NCBI RefSeq assembly: GCF_902498785.1
Contig: NZ_LR701494.1
Coordinates: 186,001 to 250,000, forward strand
DNA: 64,000 nt
Origin: Sphingomonas sp. EC-HK361
Lineage (GTDB): Bacteria > Pseudomonadota > Alphaproteobacteria > Sphingomonadales > Sphingomonadaceae
Direction: 5' to 3'
The notes under the pieces were generated by a model, which was not told the origin of the DNA, searched no databases, and saw only the letters and a list, made by a program, of their open reading frames with translations. Positions 31,778 through 42,887 of the stretch are shown piece after piece (position 1 is the stretch's first letter; every line of letters starts with the position of its first letter). A program made the translations under genes and the position numbers.

Positions 31778-32257
31778 TCAGCGCTTGCGGACCTGCTCCG
31801 ACCCGGCTTTGACCGCAGCATTTCCCGCGCTGGTTGCGGCCTTGACCATATCGCCGAGCAGCCCGCGGACCTGCGACTTGGCAGCGGAAGCAGTCAGCCC
31901 GCGCGCCTCCAGTTCACCCTTGCCTGCTTCCTTTGCAGCCGCGATCGCGGCGGTTGCGGCAAGGCCGACGCCCTTGCCGATCGGCGCCAGCAGCTTCTTC
32001 TCGCGCTCGCCACGCGGGATCACTGCCGCGACAAGCGCACCGAGCGCAAGGCCGCCGACGAGGACGCCGACCGGATTGCTCTCCATTGTTTCCGCCGCCT
32101 GACGAGCAGCCTGCTGCGCCTTTTCGCGCGAGGCTTCGACGGCGTCGGTCGCCCGTTCGCGTGCGGCTTCGTAGGCGTGGGCGGCCTTTTCGCGGGCGGT
32201 ATCGATACCGTCTTTCACGCGGTCGGTCGCCTTGGGGTCGGAGATCGTATCGCTCAT
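31778..32257 (-). CDS. DUF883-like membrane-anchored helical protein
   Basis: 159 residues from ATG 32257. Residues 1-60 are charged, Ala-rich helix (DGIDTAREKAAHAYEAARER), then ESNPVGVLVGGLALGALVAAVIPR forms a likely membrane anchor. The C-terminal part is Ala/Lys-rich. The (E/D)NP-then-hydrophobic pattern is that of ElaB/YqjD/DUF883 proteins, some of which bind ribosomes at the membrane. Last of four genes in the cluster beginning at 33381. Confidence 0.7.
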   Translation of the reverse strand: MSDTISDPKATDRVKDGIDTAREKAAHAYEAARERATDAVEASREKAQQAARQAAETMESNPVGVLVGGLALGALVAAVIPRGEREKKLLAPIGKGVGLAATAAIAAAKEAGKGELEARGLTASAAKSQVRGLLGDMVKAATSAGNAAVKAGSEQVRKR

Positions 32258-32311
32258 CGTAACTTCCTTCCTTGTCGGCCCCATGGGGCCGCTTGTCGGT
32301 TCGAACGCCCG

Positions 32312-32596
32312 TCAATCGGTGAGGTTGCGTTTTCCTTTGCGCAGCAGCCGCGCGATCTGGTGCCGTGCGAGAAATGCGACGGCAACGGCAACCGCACCTG
32401 CGGCCTTACCTGGATTGTCGCGCACGGTATCGACCCCCGCGCGTGCAGCGCGGTCTGCGGTATCGGCAAGGCCCTGCGTCGCTTCACGCGCTAGTGACCG
32501 CGGGCTGAGACGTTCCTGCAATTCGCCGACCGTTCCCGACAGTCGTGCTCTCGCCGCCTGCGCGCGCAATTCCGCCGCTGTCACGCTCGTCGTCAT
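32312..32596 (-). CDS. DUF3618 domain protein
   Basis: 94 residues from ATG 32596, which overlaps the TGA of the holin-like gene (TGATG). The first 45 residues (LRAQAARARLSGTVGELQER, LSPRSLAREA) match DUF3618. The end, DNPGKAAGAVAVAVAFLA, is a probable membrane segment followed by a basic tail. DUF3618 genes usually sit next to holin-like genes, as here. Function unknown. Confidence 0.82.
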   Translation of the reverse strand: MTTSVTAAELRAQAARARLSGTVGELQERLSPRSLAREATQGLADTADRAARAGVDTVRDNPGKAAGAVAVAVAFLARHQIARLLRKGKRNLTD

Positions 32597-32925
32597 CAAA
32601 CTTCCCTCGGCTCCAGCCGGCCACGGCCAATGAGGGCGAAGAGCCCTGCGACCAAAATCGCCCCGCCAACCGTGACCGTCGTTGCCCATCCCGGCCCGAT
32701 CCGCGGTGCCATCGTCATGATGAGGCCGACGAGCAGCGCGACGAGGGCAGCAAGCGCCAAAGCGCCAGCGACCGCGAAGAAGATCGCCGCCGCCCGGTAG
32801 CGATCGACTCGCGCCAACACCCTGGCGCGTTGCAACGCGATCTCGGACCGGGCGACTTCGCGCCCGTCCTCGATCAGGCGTTGGAACAGCTCCCCGACGC
32901 CACCCTCCGGATCGGCCCCCGTCAT
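32596..32925 (-). CDS. Phage holin family protein (holin superfamily III-like)
   Basis: 109 residues from ATG 32925. An amphipathic start (LFQRLIEDGREVARSEIALQRA) precedes two membrane segments around AAIFFAVAGALALAALVALLVG and TTVTVGGAILVAGLFALI. The name comes from the family; no phage genes are nearby. Such proteins occur in stress-linked clusters with DUF3618. It lies 3 bp after the preceding gene. Confidence 0.82.
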   Translation of the reverse strand: MTGADPEGGVGELFQRLIEDGREVARSEIALQRARVLARVDRYRAAAIFFAVAGALALAALVALLVGLIMTMAPRIGPGWATTVTVGGAILVAGLFALIGRGRLEPREV

Positions 32926-32928
32926 TGG

Positions 32929-33381
32929 TCAGTCCTTGTCGCGCTGATCGAAACCCGCGCCGATGACACGCGCGAGGACGAACCCGAGCGCCGCCGCGGT
33001 GCCAATCGCAACCGCCGGGCTCTTGCGCACCATTTCGCGCATGTCCCCGATCAGGTCATCGACCGACTTCGCCTTCAGATTGTCGGAAAAACCGGCCACG
33101 CCTTGCGCGGCGCTGCGGGCATACCCGCCATATTGCTCGCCGAGCTTGTCATCGACCTTGCCGGCCGCTTCGGTCAGCATCTCGGCGAGCTGGTCGAGCG
33201 CGCCGCCAGCCCGCGTCTTGCCGTCCTCGGCGAACAGGCGCGCCTTGTCGCCGGCCTGGGCGGTGAATTTCTGCGTGTTGTCCTTGAGCGCCTGCCGGGC
33301 GTTGTCGAACTTGCCGGCGGCGTCTTCGGCGGTCGCATCGATATCGGTCGCGATATCGGCGGGTTTCAGCGTGTCAGCCAT
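32929..33381 (-). CDS. Hypothetical helical protein with C-terminal membrane segment
   Basis: 150 residues from ATG 33381, first gene of the cluster. The body is charged, helical and Ala/Lys/Asp-rich (AEDAAGKFDNARQALKDN). It ends with KSPAVAIGTAAALGFVLARVIGAG, again the SP-then-hydrophobic design seen in its operon partners and in the protein at 12508. This suggests a shared envelope-stress role. A GGAAC-N17-GGTT promoter match lies just upstream. Confidence 0.75.
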   Translation of the reverse strand: MADTLKPADIATDIDATAEDAAGKFDNARQALKDNTQKFTAQAGDKARLFAEDGKTRAGGALDQLAEMLTEAAGKVDDKLGEQYGGYARSAAQGVAGFSDNLKAKSVDDLIGDMREMVRKSPAVAIGTAAALGFVLARVIGAGFDQRDKD

Positions 33382-33411
33382 GATCCAAGCCTTTCCATTA
33401 TCGATCGCTAG

Positions 33412-33437
33412 AACCACGCGAAGCCGAGCCCGGTTCC
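33412..33437 (-). promoter_or_regulatory. EcfG-like promoter candidate of the stress cluster
   Basis: Minus strand GGAAC (33437-33433), 17 bases, GGTT (33415-33412), about 30 bases upstream of ATG 33381. It has the same spacing and the same -10 variant as the site at 12909-12934. One mismatch to the EcfG consensus GGAAC-N15-17-CGTT. Confidence 0.55.
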
Positions 33438-33516
33438 GTCGCCTTCCCCGCGATCGGGTTTACGGCGGGGGGCACGGGCATGTAGAGGCGCGCGCATCCA
33501 TCGTCCGCAATCGTAG

Positions 33517-34806
<1,290 letters not shown>

Positions 34807-34849
34807 AACCGCTTGATCCCGGGATTCGCCGGTGCGAAGACGGTAGCTA

Positions 34850-35164
34850 ATGAGCAGGAAACCATCACGATTCAACGCCGTCTTCCGGCGTGCAGCGCTG
34901 CCCGCGGCGGCGCTGGTCGTGATGGCGTTCTTCGGCGCCTATGCCGTCCTCGGCCCCAACGGCCTGCTCGCCTATGGCGATTACAAGCGTCAGCTTGCGA
35001 AGCGCGAGCATGATTATGCCGCGCTCGACGCGCGGCGTGCGACGTTGAAGAACCGGGTAGCCCTGCTTGACCCGCGCCACGCCAATCCGGACATGGTCGA
35101 CGAACTCGTCCGGAAGGAGCTGAATGTCGCTCATCCGGACGAGGTCATCGTTCCGCTGAACTAG
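34850..35164 (+). CDS. ftsB: Septum formation initiator FtsB (DivIC family)
   Basis: 104 residues from ATG 34850. A single membrane segment (about 15-35, LPAAALVVMAFFGAYAVLG) is followed by a short periplasmic coiled coil (YKRQLAKREHDYAALDARRA) and the conserved end NPDMVDELVRKELNVAHPDE. FtsB links FtsL and FtsQ in the divisome. Its 3' end overlaps the opposite-strand hydrolase by 4 bp. Confidence 0.9.
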   Translation: MSRKPSRFNAVFRRAALPAAALVVMAFFGAYAVLGPNGLLAYGDYKRQLAKREHDYAALDARRATLKNRVALLDPRHANPDMVDELVRKELNVAHPDEVIVPLN

Positions 35165-35985
35165 CGCCCCAGGAACGTCAGGAGATCGCCCGTGAAGCGG
35201 TCGCTTTCCGTGACCGTCAGCCCGTGCGGTGCGCCGTCATATTCGACCAGCTGGCTCTGGCTGATGCCCTTCGCCGCCGCGCGGCCCGACGCGTCGATGG
35301 GCACTGTCTTGTCGCTGGTGCCGTGGACGATCAGCGTCGGGACGCGGAACGCCGGAAGGTCCCCCCGGAAATCGGTATGCCCGAAACTCTCCGCGCACTT
35401 CAGGATACCGCGCAGTCCCGCCTGATTGGTGACCTGGCAGGCCCAGTCGACCGTCTCGCTGCTGACCGGGCTTGAAATAAAGCCGACCCCGAAGAAATCC
35501 TGGAAAAAGCCGGGGAAGAAACCGTAGCGATCCTTCTTGATGCCGTCGGCGATCGATTGCAGCGTCTCTTCGGGCACGCCGTCAGGATTGTCTTCGGTCT
35601 TCAGCATATAGGGGACGACCGAGCTGATGAGCCCTGCGCCGATCACGCCCTTGCCGTCATGGCGGCTCATATAGCGCGCGACCTCGCCGCCGCCCATCGA
35701 GAAGCCGATAAGCGTCGCGTCCTGGCCGGCGCCGGTCTGGTCGAGCACGTCGGCAAGATCGTCCGACAGCGTGTCGTAATCATAGCCGTTCCACGGCTGG
35801 CCCGAGCGACCGAACCCGCGACGATCATAGGCGATGGCCCGGAAGCCCGCATCAGCCAGCGCCATGGCCTGCGCATCCCAGCTGTCAGCGGAGAGTGGCC
35901 AGCCGTGGACGAGGACGACCGGGCGGCCGCTGCCCCAATCCTTGACGTAGAGATCGGTGCCGTCGCGCGTCTTGATATAGGGCAT
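35161..35985 (-). CDS. Alpha/beta hydrolase, non-haem haloperoxidase/arylesterase type
   Basis: 274 residues from ATG 35985. Nucleophile Ser in LIGFSMGGGEVARYM, oxyanion/HGWP segment VVLVHGWPLSADSWD, catalytic Asp in LIVHGTSDKTVPID and His in YDGAPHGLTVTE. The YDRRGFGRSGQPWNGYDYDT block is typical of the cofactor-free chloroperoxidases, which behave as esterases. No signal peptide. Physiological substrate unknown. Confidence 0.92.
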   Translation of the reverse strand: MPYIKTRDGTDLYVKDWGSGRPVVLVHGWPLSADSWDAQAMALADAGFRAIAYDRRGFGRSGQPWNGYDYDTLSDDLADVLDQTGAGQDATLIGFSMGGGEVARYMSRHDGKGVIGAGLISSVVPYMLKTEDNPDGVPEETLQSIADGIKKDRYGFFPGFFQDFFGVGFISSPVSSETVDWACQVTNQAGLRGILKCAESFGHTDFRGDLPAFRVPTLIVHGTSDKTVPIDASGRAAAKGISQSQLVEYDGAPHGLTVTESDRFTGDLLTFLGR

Positions 35986-36060
35986 TGAAGAACGTCCTTT
36001 TGGTCGGAGGAACGTTTTCGTTAACGATGCGGCTTGGCAGGCGTTCCGCGCATGTGTGGA

Positions 36061-37455
36061 TCAGCGCGCCTGACGCAGCACCGGCACTTCGTCGCGCGTT
36101 TCCGTCATCGTCGGGTTGCGGATGGACGGGCGAAGCCGCGCGACGCTGCACAGCCCTGCAACGAGCGCCAGCCCGGCCGCGACGAGTGGCGGCGCCATAC
36201 CCGTGCCGATCCCGACCGCGAGCAGGGCGGCAACCAGAGTCGCGCCGGTCGTCTGCCCCGCAAGCCGCACGGTCGAGACGAGGCCCCCGGCTGCCGCTGC
36301 GCGCTCGCGCGGGGCGGAGCCGACGATCAGGCGGGCGTTGGGCGGCAGGAAGGTGCCGAACCCCGATCCGCACAGCGCCATCCGCCAAGCCACGTCGAAA
36401 TAGCCGGGATGCGCCGGCATGAAGGCGATCAGGAGCAGCGCGGTGATTGATACGGTCATGCCGATGCCACCGAGAAGCCCTGCCGGGATGCGATCCGAGA
36501 GAAAGCCGGACAGCGGGGCGACGATCATGTTGGTCATCGGCCACGGCGCGATGGCGGCGCCGATCGCGGCGGCACCGAAGCCCATCGTCGCAAGGCGAAA
36601 CGGCGTGGAGATCAGCAGCGTCATAGACGCGGTAAAGGCGACGAAGCCGCCGAACGCGGAAAGCGCGAGGACCGGCCGCGCGAGGAGATCGATCGGCAGG
36701 ATCGGGTTGGCCTCGCCGCGCTCCCGCCGGACAAAATAGACGCCGACGAGAATGCCGACGATGACGATGGCGGCGGAGATGACCGGGCTGTCGCCGTGCA
36801 CGGCGCTTTCCAGCCCGCCGATCACCAGCCCGAACATCGATGCACACAGCACCGCGCCTGGAACATCGAAGGTCGCGAGCCGCGGTTTCGGGTCGGGGAT
36901 CGCGCGACCGAGCGCGAGGCTCATCAACGCAAAGGGGATCGCGCTGGCAAAAACCCAGGGCCACGGCGCGACCGCGAGGACAAGCCCGCCGATCGTCGGC
37001 GCGATCGCGGCCGAACTCGTCACCACGACCGAATTGATACCCAGTCCGCGACCGAGCTGGTTGGCCGGGTAGATCTGGCGGATGAGCGCGGACGCGACGC
37101 TCAGCACCCCCGCCGCGCCGAGCGCCTGAACCGCCCGCACGATCAGCAGGAACGGCAGGCTTTTGGCGAAGAAGCACAGCAGCGTCGCGATCGTGAAGAT
37201 CGCCTGACCCGCCTGGTAGGTGCGCTTCAGCCCGATCCGTTCGCCGAGACCCGCGAAAGGCAGGAGCAGCATGACGAGCATCACCTGATAGACGGTGACG
37301 ATCGAGACGACCGCGCTCTGATCGACATGGAGATCGCGCGCGATCGTCGGCAGCGCGACGTTCGCAACGCCGCCATCGATGATGACGAGCGCCGATCCGA
37401 AAGACATCGCCGCGATCGCGACGTAGCGGCGGGGTTTGGGAAGGCCGTCCTGCAT
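36061..37455 (-). CDS. MFS transporter, DHA2 (14-TM) drug efflux type
   Basis: 464 residues from ATG 37455. About 14 membrane segments. LVIIDGGVANVALPTIARDL is motif D-like for the DHA2 group, LPFAGLGERIGLKR is motif A and LGAAGVLSVASALI is near motif B/C. It is likely a proton-driven exporter of toxic compounds. No membrane-fusion partner or regulator is adjacent. It is divergent from the oligopeptidase gene. Confidence 0.9.
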   Translation of the reverse strand: MQDGLPKPRRYVAIAAMSFGSALVIIDGGVANVALPTIARDLHVDQSAVVSIVTVYQVMLVMLLLPFAGLGERIGLKRTYQAGQAIFTIATLLCFFAKSLPFLLIVRAVQALGAAGVLSVASALIRQIYPANQLGRGLGINSVVVTSSAAIAPTIGGLVLAVAPWPWVFASAIPFALMSLALGRAIPDPKPRLATFDVPGAVLCASMFGLVIGGLESAVHGDSPVISAAIVIVGILVGVYFVRRERGEANPILPIDLLARPVLALSAFGGFVAFTASMTLLISTPFRLATMGFGAAAIGAAIAPWPMTNMIVAPLSGFLSDRIPAGLLGGIGMTVSITALLLIAFMPAHPGYFDVAWRMALCGSGFGTFLPPNARLIVGSAPRERAAAAGGLVSTVRLAGQTTGATLVAALLAVGIGTGMAPPLVAAGLALVAGLCSVARLRPSIRNPTMTETRDEVPVLRQAR

Positions 37456-37547
37456 GGATGCCGCGCTTAACACCGAAATCGCCCAAGCGATGCATTGCGC
37501 GGCACTTTTTTGGCCGGCATGATCGCGCGAAAGTTCGAAAGGGGATA

Positions 37548-39674
37548 ATGATGCGAAGCGGTGTGCGGGCGATTGTGGCTGCGATGATGATGGGTGGCAC
37601 GCTTGCCGGCGGCGCGATCCATGCGCAGAGCACCGCGATGACCAAAAATGCTGAAGACCCCTATCTGTGGCTCGAGGACAAGGACGGCGCCAAGGCGCTT
37701 GCCTGGGTGGAGGCGGAGAACGCGAAGACGCTGCCGCGGCTGCAGAACGATCCACGCTACAAGACCTTCTACGACGAGGCGCTGACGATCGCGGCCGCCA
37801 AGGACCGGATTCCGATGCCGGGGCTGGTGGGTGGCAAGGTCGTCAATCTCTGGCGCGATGCGGATCATCCGCACGGGCTGTGGCGTTGGACGACCGAGGC
37901 GGATTACGCGTCGGCGTCGCCCAGATGGACGACGCTGATCGACCTCGACGCGCTCGGCAAGGCCGAGGGCAAGCAGTGGGTCTGGAAAGGCGCGACCTGC
38001 CTCCAGCCCGAAGAGCGGCTCTGCCTCGTCGCGCTGTCGGAGGGCGGCGAGGATGCGGTGACGTGGCGCGAGTTCGATCTCGCGGCGGGCAAGTTCGTCG
38101 ATGGCGGCTTCGCGCTGCCCAAATCGAAGCAGAGTGCCGCCTGGATCGACAAGGACACGCTGCTCGTTTCGCGCGATTGGGGCAAGGATACGCTGACCGC
38201 GTCGGGCTATCCGTTCGTCATCAAGATGGTGAAGCGCGGCCAACCCCTGGAGGCCGCAACCGAGGTGTGGAAGGGCGCGCCGACCGATCAGCTGCGCACT
38301 GCGGCCGGAGTCGTGACCGACGGGCAGGGCAATCGTTTCGTCGCGCTATACCGCGGCGTGACCTTTTTCGGCGGCGAAACCGCGATCTGGACGCCGAAGG
38401 GGATCACGAAGCTCGACATTCCACCGCGCACCACGATCTCGGGGATGGTCGATGGTCAGGTGATCTTCCAGACGAGCGAGCAATGGGGAGCGGTGCCGGC
38501 AGGCGCCATAGCGTCCGCACCGCTCGCCAGCGTTTTGACCGGCAAATTCACCCCGACCGTGATCTTCGCCCCCGGGCCGCGCCAGACGGTCGATGGCGTC
38601 ATGACGACCAAGTCCACGCTGGTCGCCGCCGTCTATGACAACGTCCGTGGCCGCGCGATGGTCTTCACGCCGGGCAAGTCGGGATGGACGAGCCGGACGC
38701 TCGACCTTCCCGACAACCTGTCGGTCGATATGGCGGCAAGCGACGATCGCAGCGACCGTGCCTATCTGACGGTCGCCGGCTTCACGACGCCGACGACGCT
38801 CCAGGGGTTCGATGCCAGCGCTGACGCCAGACCGCGCACCGTCAAGACGCTGCCCGCGAAATTCGACGCCACCGGTCTTACCGTCGATCAGTTCGAGGCG
38901 ACCTCGACCGACGGAACGAAGGTGCCCTATTTCGTCGTCCACAAGGCTGGGGCAAAACTCGACGGCACGACGCCGACGATCATGACCGCCTATGGCGGCT
39001 TCGAGCTGCCGATGACGCCAAGCTATGCGGCCACGACGGGCAAGCTCTGGCTGGAGCGGGGCGGGGCCTATGTCCTCGCCAACATCCGCGGCGGCGGCGA
39101 GTTCGGACCGAAGTGGCATGATGCGGGCCGCAAGACCAAACGGCAGGTGATCTATGACGATTTCGCCAGCGTCGCGAAGGACCTGTTTGCCCGCAAGATC
39201 ACGTCGCCGGCGAAGCTGGGCATCTATGGCGGCTCCAATGGCGGGCTGCTGATGGGGGTCGAGTTCAACCAGCATTCCGATTTGTGGAAGGCAGTGACGA
39301 TCCAGGTGCCGCTGCTCGACATGATGCGGTATGAAAAGATCGCGGCGGGCGCGTCCTGGGTCGATGAATACGGGTCGGTCGATGTGCCCGAGGAGCGCGC
39401 ATTCCTGGCGAAGATCTCGCCCTACCAGAATCTGAAGAAGGGCGTGGCTTATCCCGAGCCCTATATCTGGACCACGACGAAGGACGACCGGGTGGGACCG
39501 CAGCATGCGCGCAAGTTCGCGGCGCGGATGAAGGAATACGGCCTGCCCTATCTGTTCTACGAGGATACCGCGGGAGGCCACTCCGGCGACGCCGATATCA
39601 AGCAGGGCGCGCGGCTGCAGGCGCTGCAGATGACCTATTTCGCGCAGAAACTGATGGGAGCGGCAAAGCCGTAA
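37548..39674 (+). CDS. Secreted S9 family prolyl oligopeptidase
   Basis: 708 residues from ATG 37548 (ATG 37551 equally possible), with AAAGGGG upstream. A signal peptide ends near GGAIHAQS. The N-terminal EDPYLWLEDKDGAKALAWVEAEN and a beta-propeller are followed by the alpha/beta catalytic domain: Ser in GIYGGSNGGLLMG, Asp in TTKDDRVGPQHARKF, His in DTAGGHSGD. It should cut short peptides after proline in the periplasm. Confidence 0.94.
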   Translation: MMRSGVRAIVAAMMMGGTLAGGAIHAQSTAMTKNAEDPYLWLEDKDGAKALAWVEAENAKTLPRLQNDPRYKTFYDEALTIAAAKDRIPMPGLVGGKVVNLWRDADHPHGLWRWTTEADYASASPRWTTLIDLDALGKAEGKQWVWKGATCLQPEERLCLVALSEGGEDAVTWREFDLAAGKFVDGGFALPKSKQSAAWIDKDTLLVSRDWGKDTLTASGYPFVIKMVKRGQPLEAATEVWKGAPTDQLRTAAGVVTDGQGNRFVALYRGVTFFGGETAIWTPKGITKLDIPPRTTISGMVDGQVIFQTSEQWGAVPAGAIASAPLASVLTGKFTPTVIFAPGPRQTVDGVMTTKSTLVAAVYDNVRGRAMVFTPGKSGWTSRTLDLPDNLSVDMAASDDRSDRAYLTVAGFTTPTTLQGFDASADARPRTVKTLPAKFDATGLTVDQFEATSTDGTKVPYFVVHKAGAKLDGTTPTIMTAYGGFELPMTPSYAATTGKLWLERGGAYVLANIRGGGEFGPKWHDAGRKTKRQVIYDDFASVAKDLFARKITSPAKLGIYGGSNGGLLMGVEFNQHSDLWKAVTIQVPLLDMMRYEKIAAGASWVDEYGSVDVPEERAFLAKISPYQNLKKGVAYPEPYIWTTTKDDRVGPQHARKFAARMKEYGLPYLFYEDTAGGHSGDADIKQGARLQALQMTYFAQKLMGAAKP

Positions 39675-39733
39675 CGGCCGATACCTTTTTGGGTCTTGCT
39701 GCGACGCAGCGGCGGGCGGTAGGGACGCGGGCG

Positions 39734-40072
39734 ATGACCGAAGCACCGCGTCCTACCCAGCCGCCACCTCCGACGACCCCGACCATGTTTGAGGCGATCG
39801 TGAAGAAGCAGGCGGTCGCCGCGACCTATAATCGGGGTGAGGTGATCCTCGCGCCGCACGTCCTGTATACTCGCCACGACGAGCTGCACGTCGATGCCAT
39901 CACGCTGGAACGCGACGGCAAGCCGCCGCGTGAGGAAAAGTTCGGCACCTTCAAGCTGGCGGGCCTCGGCCCGATCCGCATCACGCCGCGGCGTTTTACA
40001 GTCAGCGAGCAGTTCGACGCGACCGATGCGCGCTATGCGGGATCGGTGCTGATGGCGGTCGAGCCGGACTGA
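39734..40072 (+). CDS. Hypothetical protein, possibly a lone WYL-like domain
   Basis: 112 residues from ATG 39734; ATG 39785 (MFEAIVKKQ) is an alternative without the Pro-rich start. The pattern IVKKQAVAATYNRGEVILAPHVLYTRHDELHVDAITL, then KFGTFKLAGLGPIRITPRRF, resembles a WYL fold, but no HTH is present. The likeness is by eye. It lies between the oligopeptidase and a convergent gene. Confidence 0.55.
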   Translation: MTEAPRPTQPPPPTTPTMFEAIVKKQAVAATYNRGEVILAPHVLYTRHDELHVDAITLERDGKPPREEKFGTFKLAGLGPIRITPRRFTVSEQFDATDARYAGSVLMAVEPD

Positions 40073-40092
40073 CCCGACCGCGCATCGGCCGT

Positions 40093-40635
40093 TCAGCGGC
40101 AGCGCACCTGGCTGTTGTTCTGATCGATCGCCTTGCCGGCCAGCGCGCCCGCCGCACCCCCAAGCAACGTGCCGACGATACGCGAATGGCCGCCATCGAT
40201 CACGTTGCCAAGGATGCCGCCGGCCGCGCCGCCGACGATAAGGCCGGTCGTGCCGTCCGACCGCTTGCAGTAATAACGCCCGTCCGTGCCGGCATAGACA
40301 CGGTCGTCGGCGCTCAGCGTCCGCTCCTGATAACTGGAGCCGGAACGATAATAGCGAGACGGATCGTAACCGTTCTCGTAGCGATCGTCCTGCGTGTAGT
40401 CCGGGGCTTCGCGGTATGCGCCGGATGGGGGCGGGGGGGCGTAATATCCGCCGCGCGATCTCGCGGCCTGATAGCGATCGGCCTCCTGCCGGAAGATCTG
40501 ATACTCACGGTCGAACCGATCCTGCGCTGCGCGGAAGCGAGCGTCGTCCGCGGATGATTGGGCGAGGGCGGGCATCGACGCCGCGGCTCCGATCGAAAGC
40601 GCGGCTGCGGCGAGGGTAATCGAAAATCTGCGCAT
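40093..40635 (-). CDS. Exported glycine-zipper 2TM (17 kDa antigen-like) protein
   Basis: 180 residues from ATG 40635. A signal peptide ends near MPALAQ. A helical part is followed by a Tyr/Pro/Ser-rich stretch (YYAPPPPSGAYREAP), then a domain with YAGTDGRYYCKRSDGTTGLI and the glycine zipper GGAAGGILGNVIDGG and LLGGAAGALAGKAID. Such zippers insert in the outer membrane or pack helices. Two Cys (YYCKR and the end RCR) may pair. Function unknown. Confidence 0.85.
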   Translation of the reverse strand: MRRFSITLAAAALSIGAAASMPALAQSSADDARFRAAQDRFDREYQIFRQEADRYQAARSRGGYYAPPPPSGAYREAPDYTQDDRYENGYDPSRYYRSGSSYQERTLSADDRVYAGTDGRYYCKRSDGTTGLIVGGAAGGILGNVIDGGHSRIVGTLLGGAAGALAGKAIDQNNSQVRCR

Positions 40636-40784
40636 AACGAACTCCTGTGCCGGCGCCGACAGCTTGGTGACGCGGCGCTGCGCTCGGCATTACCTGCGGG
40701 AAGAGAAATCGTTCCTGAACGGGACATAGCGGAGAGGTAGGGCGTTCGGACACCAACGACACATCTCGCATCAGGAGCGCGCAA

Positions 40785-42854
40785 GTGACCGACGCCATCA
40801 AGACGACGACCGGCAACGGCGGAGAAACCCACCAGCAGGCGGGTGGCGGCGATGCGCTGACGACCAACCAGGGCATCCGCGTGTCCGACAACCAGAACAG
40901 CCTGAAGAGCGGGGCGCGCGGTCCGACGCTGCTTGAGGATTTCGTGCTTCGCGAGAAGATCTTCCATTTCGACCACGAACGCATTCCCGAGCGTATCGTC
41001 CACGCGCGCGGCTCTGCTGCGCACGGGTATTTCGAGGCGACCGAGGATATCTCCGACCTTTCGAAGGCGGCGCTGTTCAAGAAGGGCACGAAGACGCCGG
41101 TCTTCACCCGCTTCTCGACCGTCGCGGGCGGTGCCGGGTCGGTCGACACGCCGCGCGACGTGCGGGGCTTCGCGGTGAAATTCTACACCACCGAAGGCAA
41201 TTGGGATCTCGTCGGCAACAACATCCCGGTGTTCTTCATCCAGGACGCGATCAAGTTCCCCGACCTTGTCCATTCGGTGAAGATGGAGGCGGATCGCGCC
41301 TATCCGCAGGCGGGCAGCGCGCATGACACGTTCTGGGACTGGGCATCGCTGATGCCGGAGACGACGCACATGCTGATGTGGGCGATGTCCGATCGCGCGA
41401 TCCCGCGGTCGCTGCGGATGATGGAAGGCTTCGGCATCCATACCTTCCAGTTGGTGAATGCCGATGGCAAAGCCACCTTCGTCAAATTCCACTGGAAGCC
41501 GAAGCTCGGCTTGCAATCGACCGTCTGGGACGAGGCGCTGAAGCTGCAGGCGGCCGACAATGATTATCATCGGCGCGACCTGTTCGAAGCGATCGATGCG
41601 GGCGACTTTCCCGAATGGGAACTCGGCATCCAGACCTTCGACCGCGCCTTTGCCGAAGCGCAGTCTTATGATGTGCTCGACGCGACGAAGCTGATCCCCG
41701 AAGAGGTGCTGCCCGTCCGGATCATCGGGCGGATGGTCCTCGATCGCAATCCCGACAATTTCTTTGCTGAAACCGAACAGGTCGCGTTCTGCCCGGCAAA
41801 CATCGTGCCCGGCGTCGATTTCTCGAACGATCCGCTGCTGCAGGGGCGGCTGTTCAGCTATCTCGACACGCAAAAGTCGCGGCTGGGGACGGCGAATTTC
41901 CACCAGTTACCGATCAACGCGCCGAAATGTCCGGTCATGAACTTCCAGCGCGACGGGCAGATGCAGATGAACGTGCCGAAGGGGCGCGCGAACTACGAAC
42001 CGAACAGCCTGGCCGCGCACGGCGAGGAAGGCGGCCCGCGCGAGTGCCCGATGACCGGGTTCACCACTAACCCGGCCTCGACCGGCACCGACGAGAGCGG
42101 CGAGAAGCTGCGGGTTCGCGCGGAATTGTTCTCCGACCATTACAGCCATGCGCGGCTGTTCTGGACGTCGATGACCGACAATGAACGCGCGCATATCGCG
42201 TCGTCCTTCACTTTCGAGCTGTCGAAGGTCGGACTTGAACAGGTCCAGCCGCGGATGGTCGCGAACCTGCGTAACGTCGATGAGGGGCTCGCCAAGCGCG
42301 TGGCGGACGGGCTGGGAATCGATCTGCCCGCCAAGACGAAGCCAGCGCGCGCGGCCGTCGATATGGAGCCATCTCCTGCGCTGTCCACCCAGAAGAACAT
42401 GAAAGCGACGCTGGAAGGCCGCGCGGTCGGCATTCTCATCGCGGATGGGTCGGATGCGGGCGACGTCGCCAAGGTGAAGACTGCGGTCGAAAAGGCTGGC
42501 GGCAAGCCCGTTGTCGTCGCACCGAAGGTGGGCGGCGCGAAGCTTTCCGACGGCAATGTCATGAAAGCCGACGGCCAACTGGCGGGCTCGCCCTCGCAGA
42601 TCTTCGATGCGGTCGCGATCGTTCTGTCGGACGATGGCTGCCGGGCGCTGATGAAACAGGGCGCGGCGGTGCAGTTCGCGATGGACGCGTTCGGCCACCT
42701 GAAGGCGATCGGCGCCTCGAAAGCGGCGAAACCGCTGCTCGACAAGGCCGGCATCGAGGCCGACGCGGGCGTCACCGATCTGGGCGACGCCTTTGTGAAG
42801 GCCGCAGCGAAACGCTTTTACGATCGCGAGCCGAAGGTGCGCGCGCTCGCCTGA
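40785..42854 (+). CDS. katE: Large-subunit catalase HPII (KatE type)
   Basis: 689 residues from GTG 40785, with AGGAG eight bases upstream. The distal His lies in [17 protein letters not shown], followed by [20 protein letters not shown]; the haem-ligand Tyr is in [12 protein letters not shown]. The last 150 residues ([20 protein letters not shown]) form the DJ-1/flavodoxin-like domain of clade 2 catalases. It breaks down hydrogen peroxide, typically in stationary phase or stress. No EcfG-type promoter match was found upstream. Confidence 0.97.
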   Translation: MTDAIKTTTGNGGETHQQAGGGDALTTNQGIRVSDNQNSLKSGARGPTLLEDFVLREKIFHFDHERIPERIVHARGSAAHGYFEATEDISDLSKAALFKKGTKTPVFTRFSTVAGGAGSVDTPRDVRGFAVKFYTTEGNWDLVGNNIPVFFIQDAIKFPDLVHSVKMEADRAYPQAGSAHDTFWDWASLMPETTHMLMWAMSDRAIPRSLRMMEGFGIHTFQLVNADGKATFVKFHWKPKLGLQSTVWDEALKLQAADNDYHRRDLFEAIDAGDFPEWELGIQTFDRAFAEAQSYDVLDATKLIPEEVLPVRIIGRMVLDRNPDNFFAETEQVAFCPANIVPGVDFSNDPLLQGRLFSYLDTQKSRLGTANFHQLPINAPKCPVMNFQRDGQMQMNVPKGRANYEPNSLAAHGEEGGPRECPMTGFTTNPASTGTDESGEKLRVRAELFSDHYSHARLFWTSMTDNERAHIASSFTFELSKVGLEQVQPRMVANLRNVDEGLAKRVADGLGIDLPAKTKPARAAVDMEPSPALSTQKNMKATLEGRAVGILIADGSDAGDVAKVKTAVEKAGGKPVVVAPKVGGAKLSDGNVMKADGQLAGSPSQIFDAVAIVLSDDGCRALMKQGAAVQFAMDAFGHLKAIGASKAAKPLLDKAGIEADAGVTDLGDAFVKAAAKRFYDREPKVRALA

Positions 42855-42861
42855 ATGGATA

Positions 42862-42887
42862 TCGGGGTGGTCGCCGGCGCGATCACC
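42862..42887. terminator. Hairpin between convergent katE and uvrD ends
   Basis: GGGGTGGTCG (42862-42871) pairs with CGATCACCCC (42878-42887) over 10 bp with one G-T, loop CCGGCG. There is no T-tract on either side. It overlaps the uvrD stop and may act as a weak bidirectional terminator or RNA-end stabiliser. Confidence 0.45.

Noticed and set aside
32596-32925. Prophage remnant suggested by the holin-like name
   Set aside because: No other phage gene is present; the gene is in a stress-type cluster with DUF3618, its usual neighbour.
40709-40760. Possible EcfG promoter before katE
   Set aside because: GAAC and CGTT are present but about 22 bases apart and the first base does not fit; too weak to claim.
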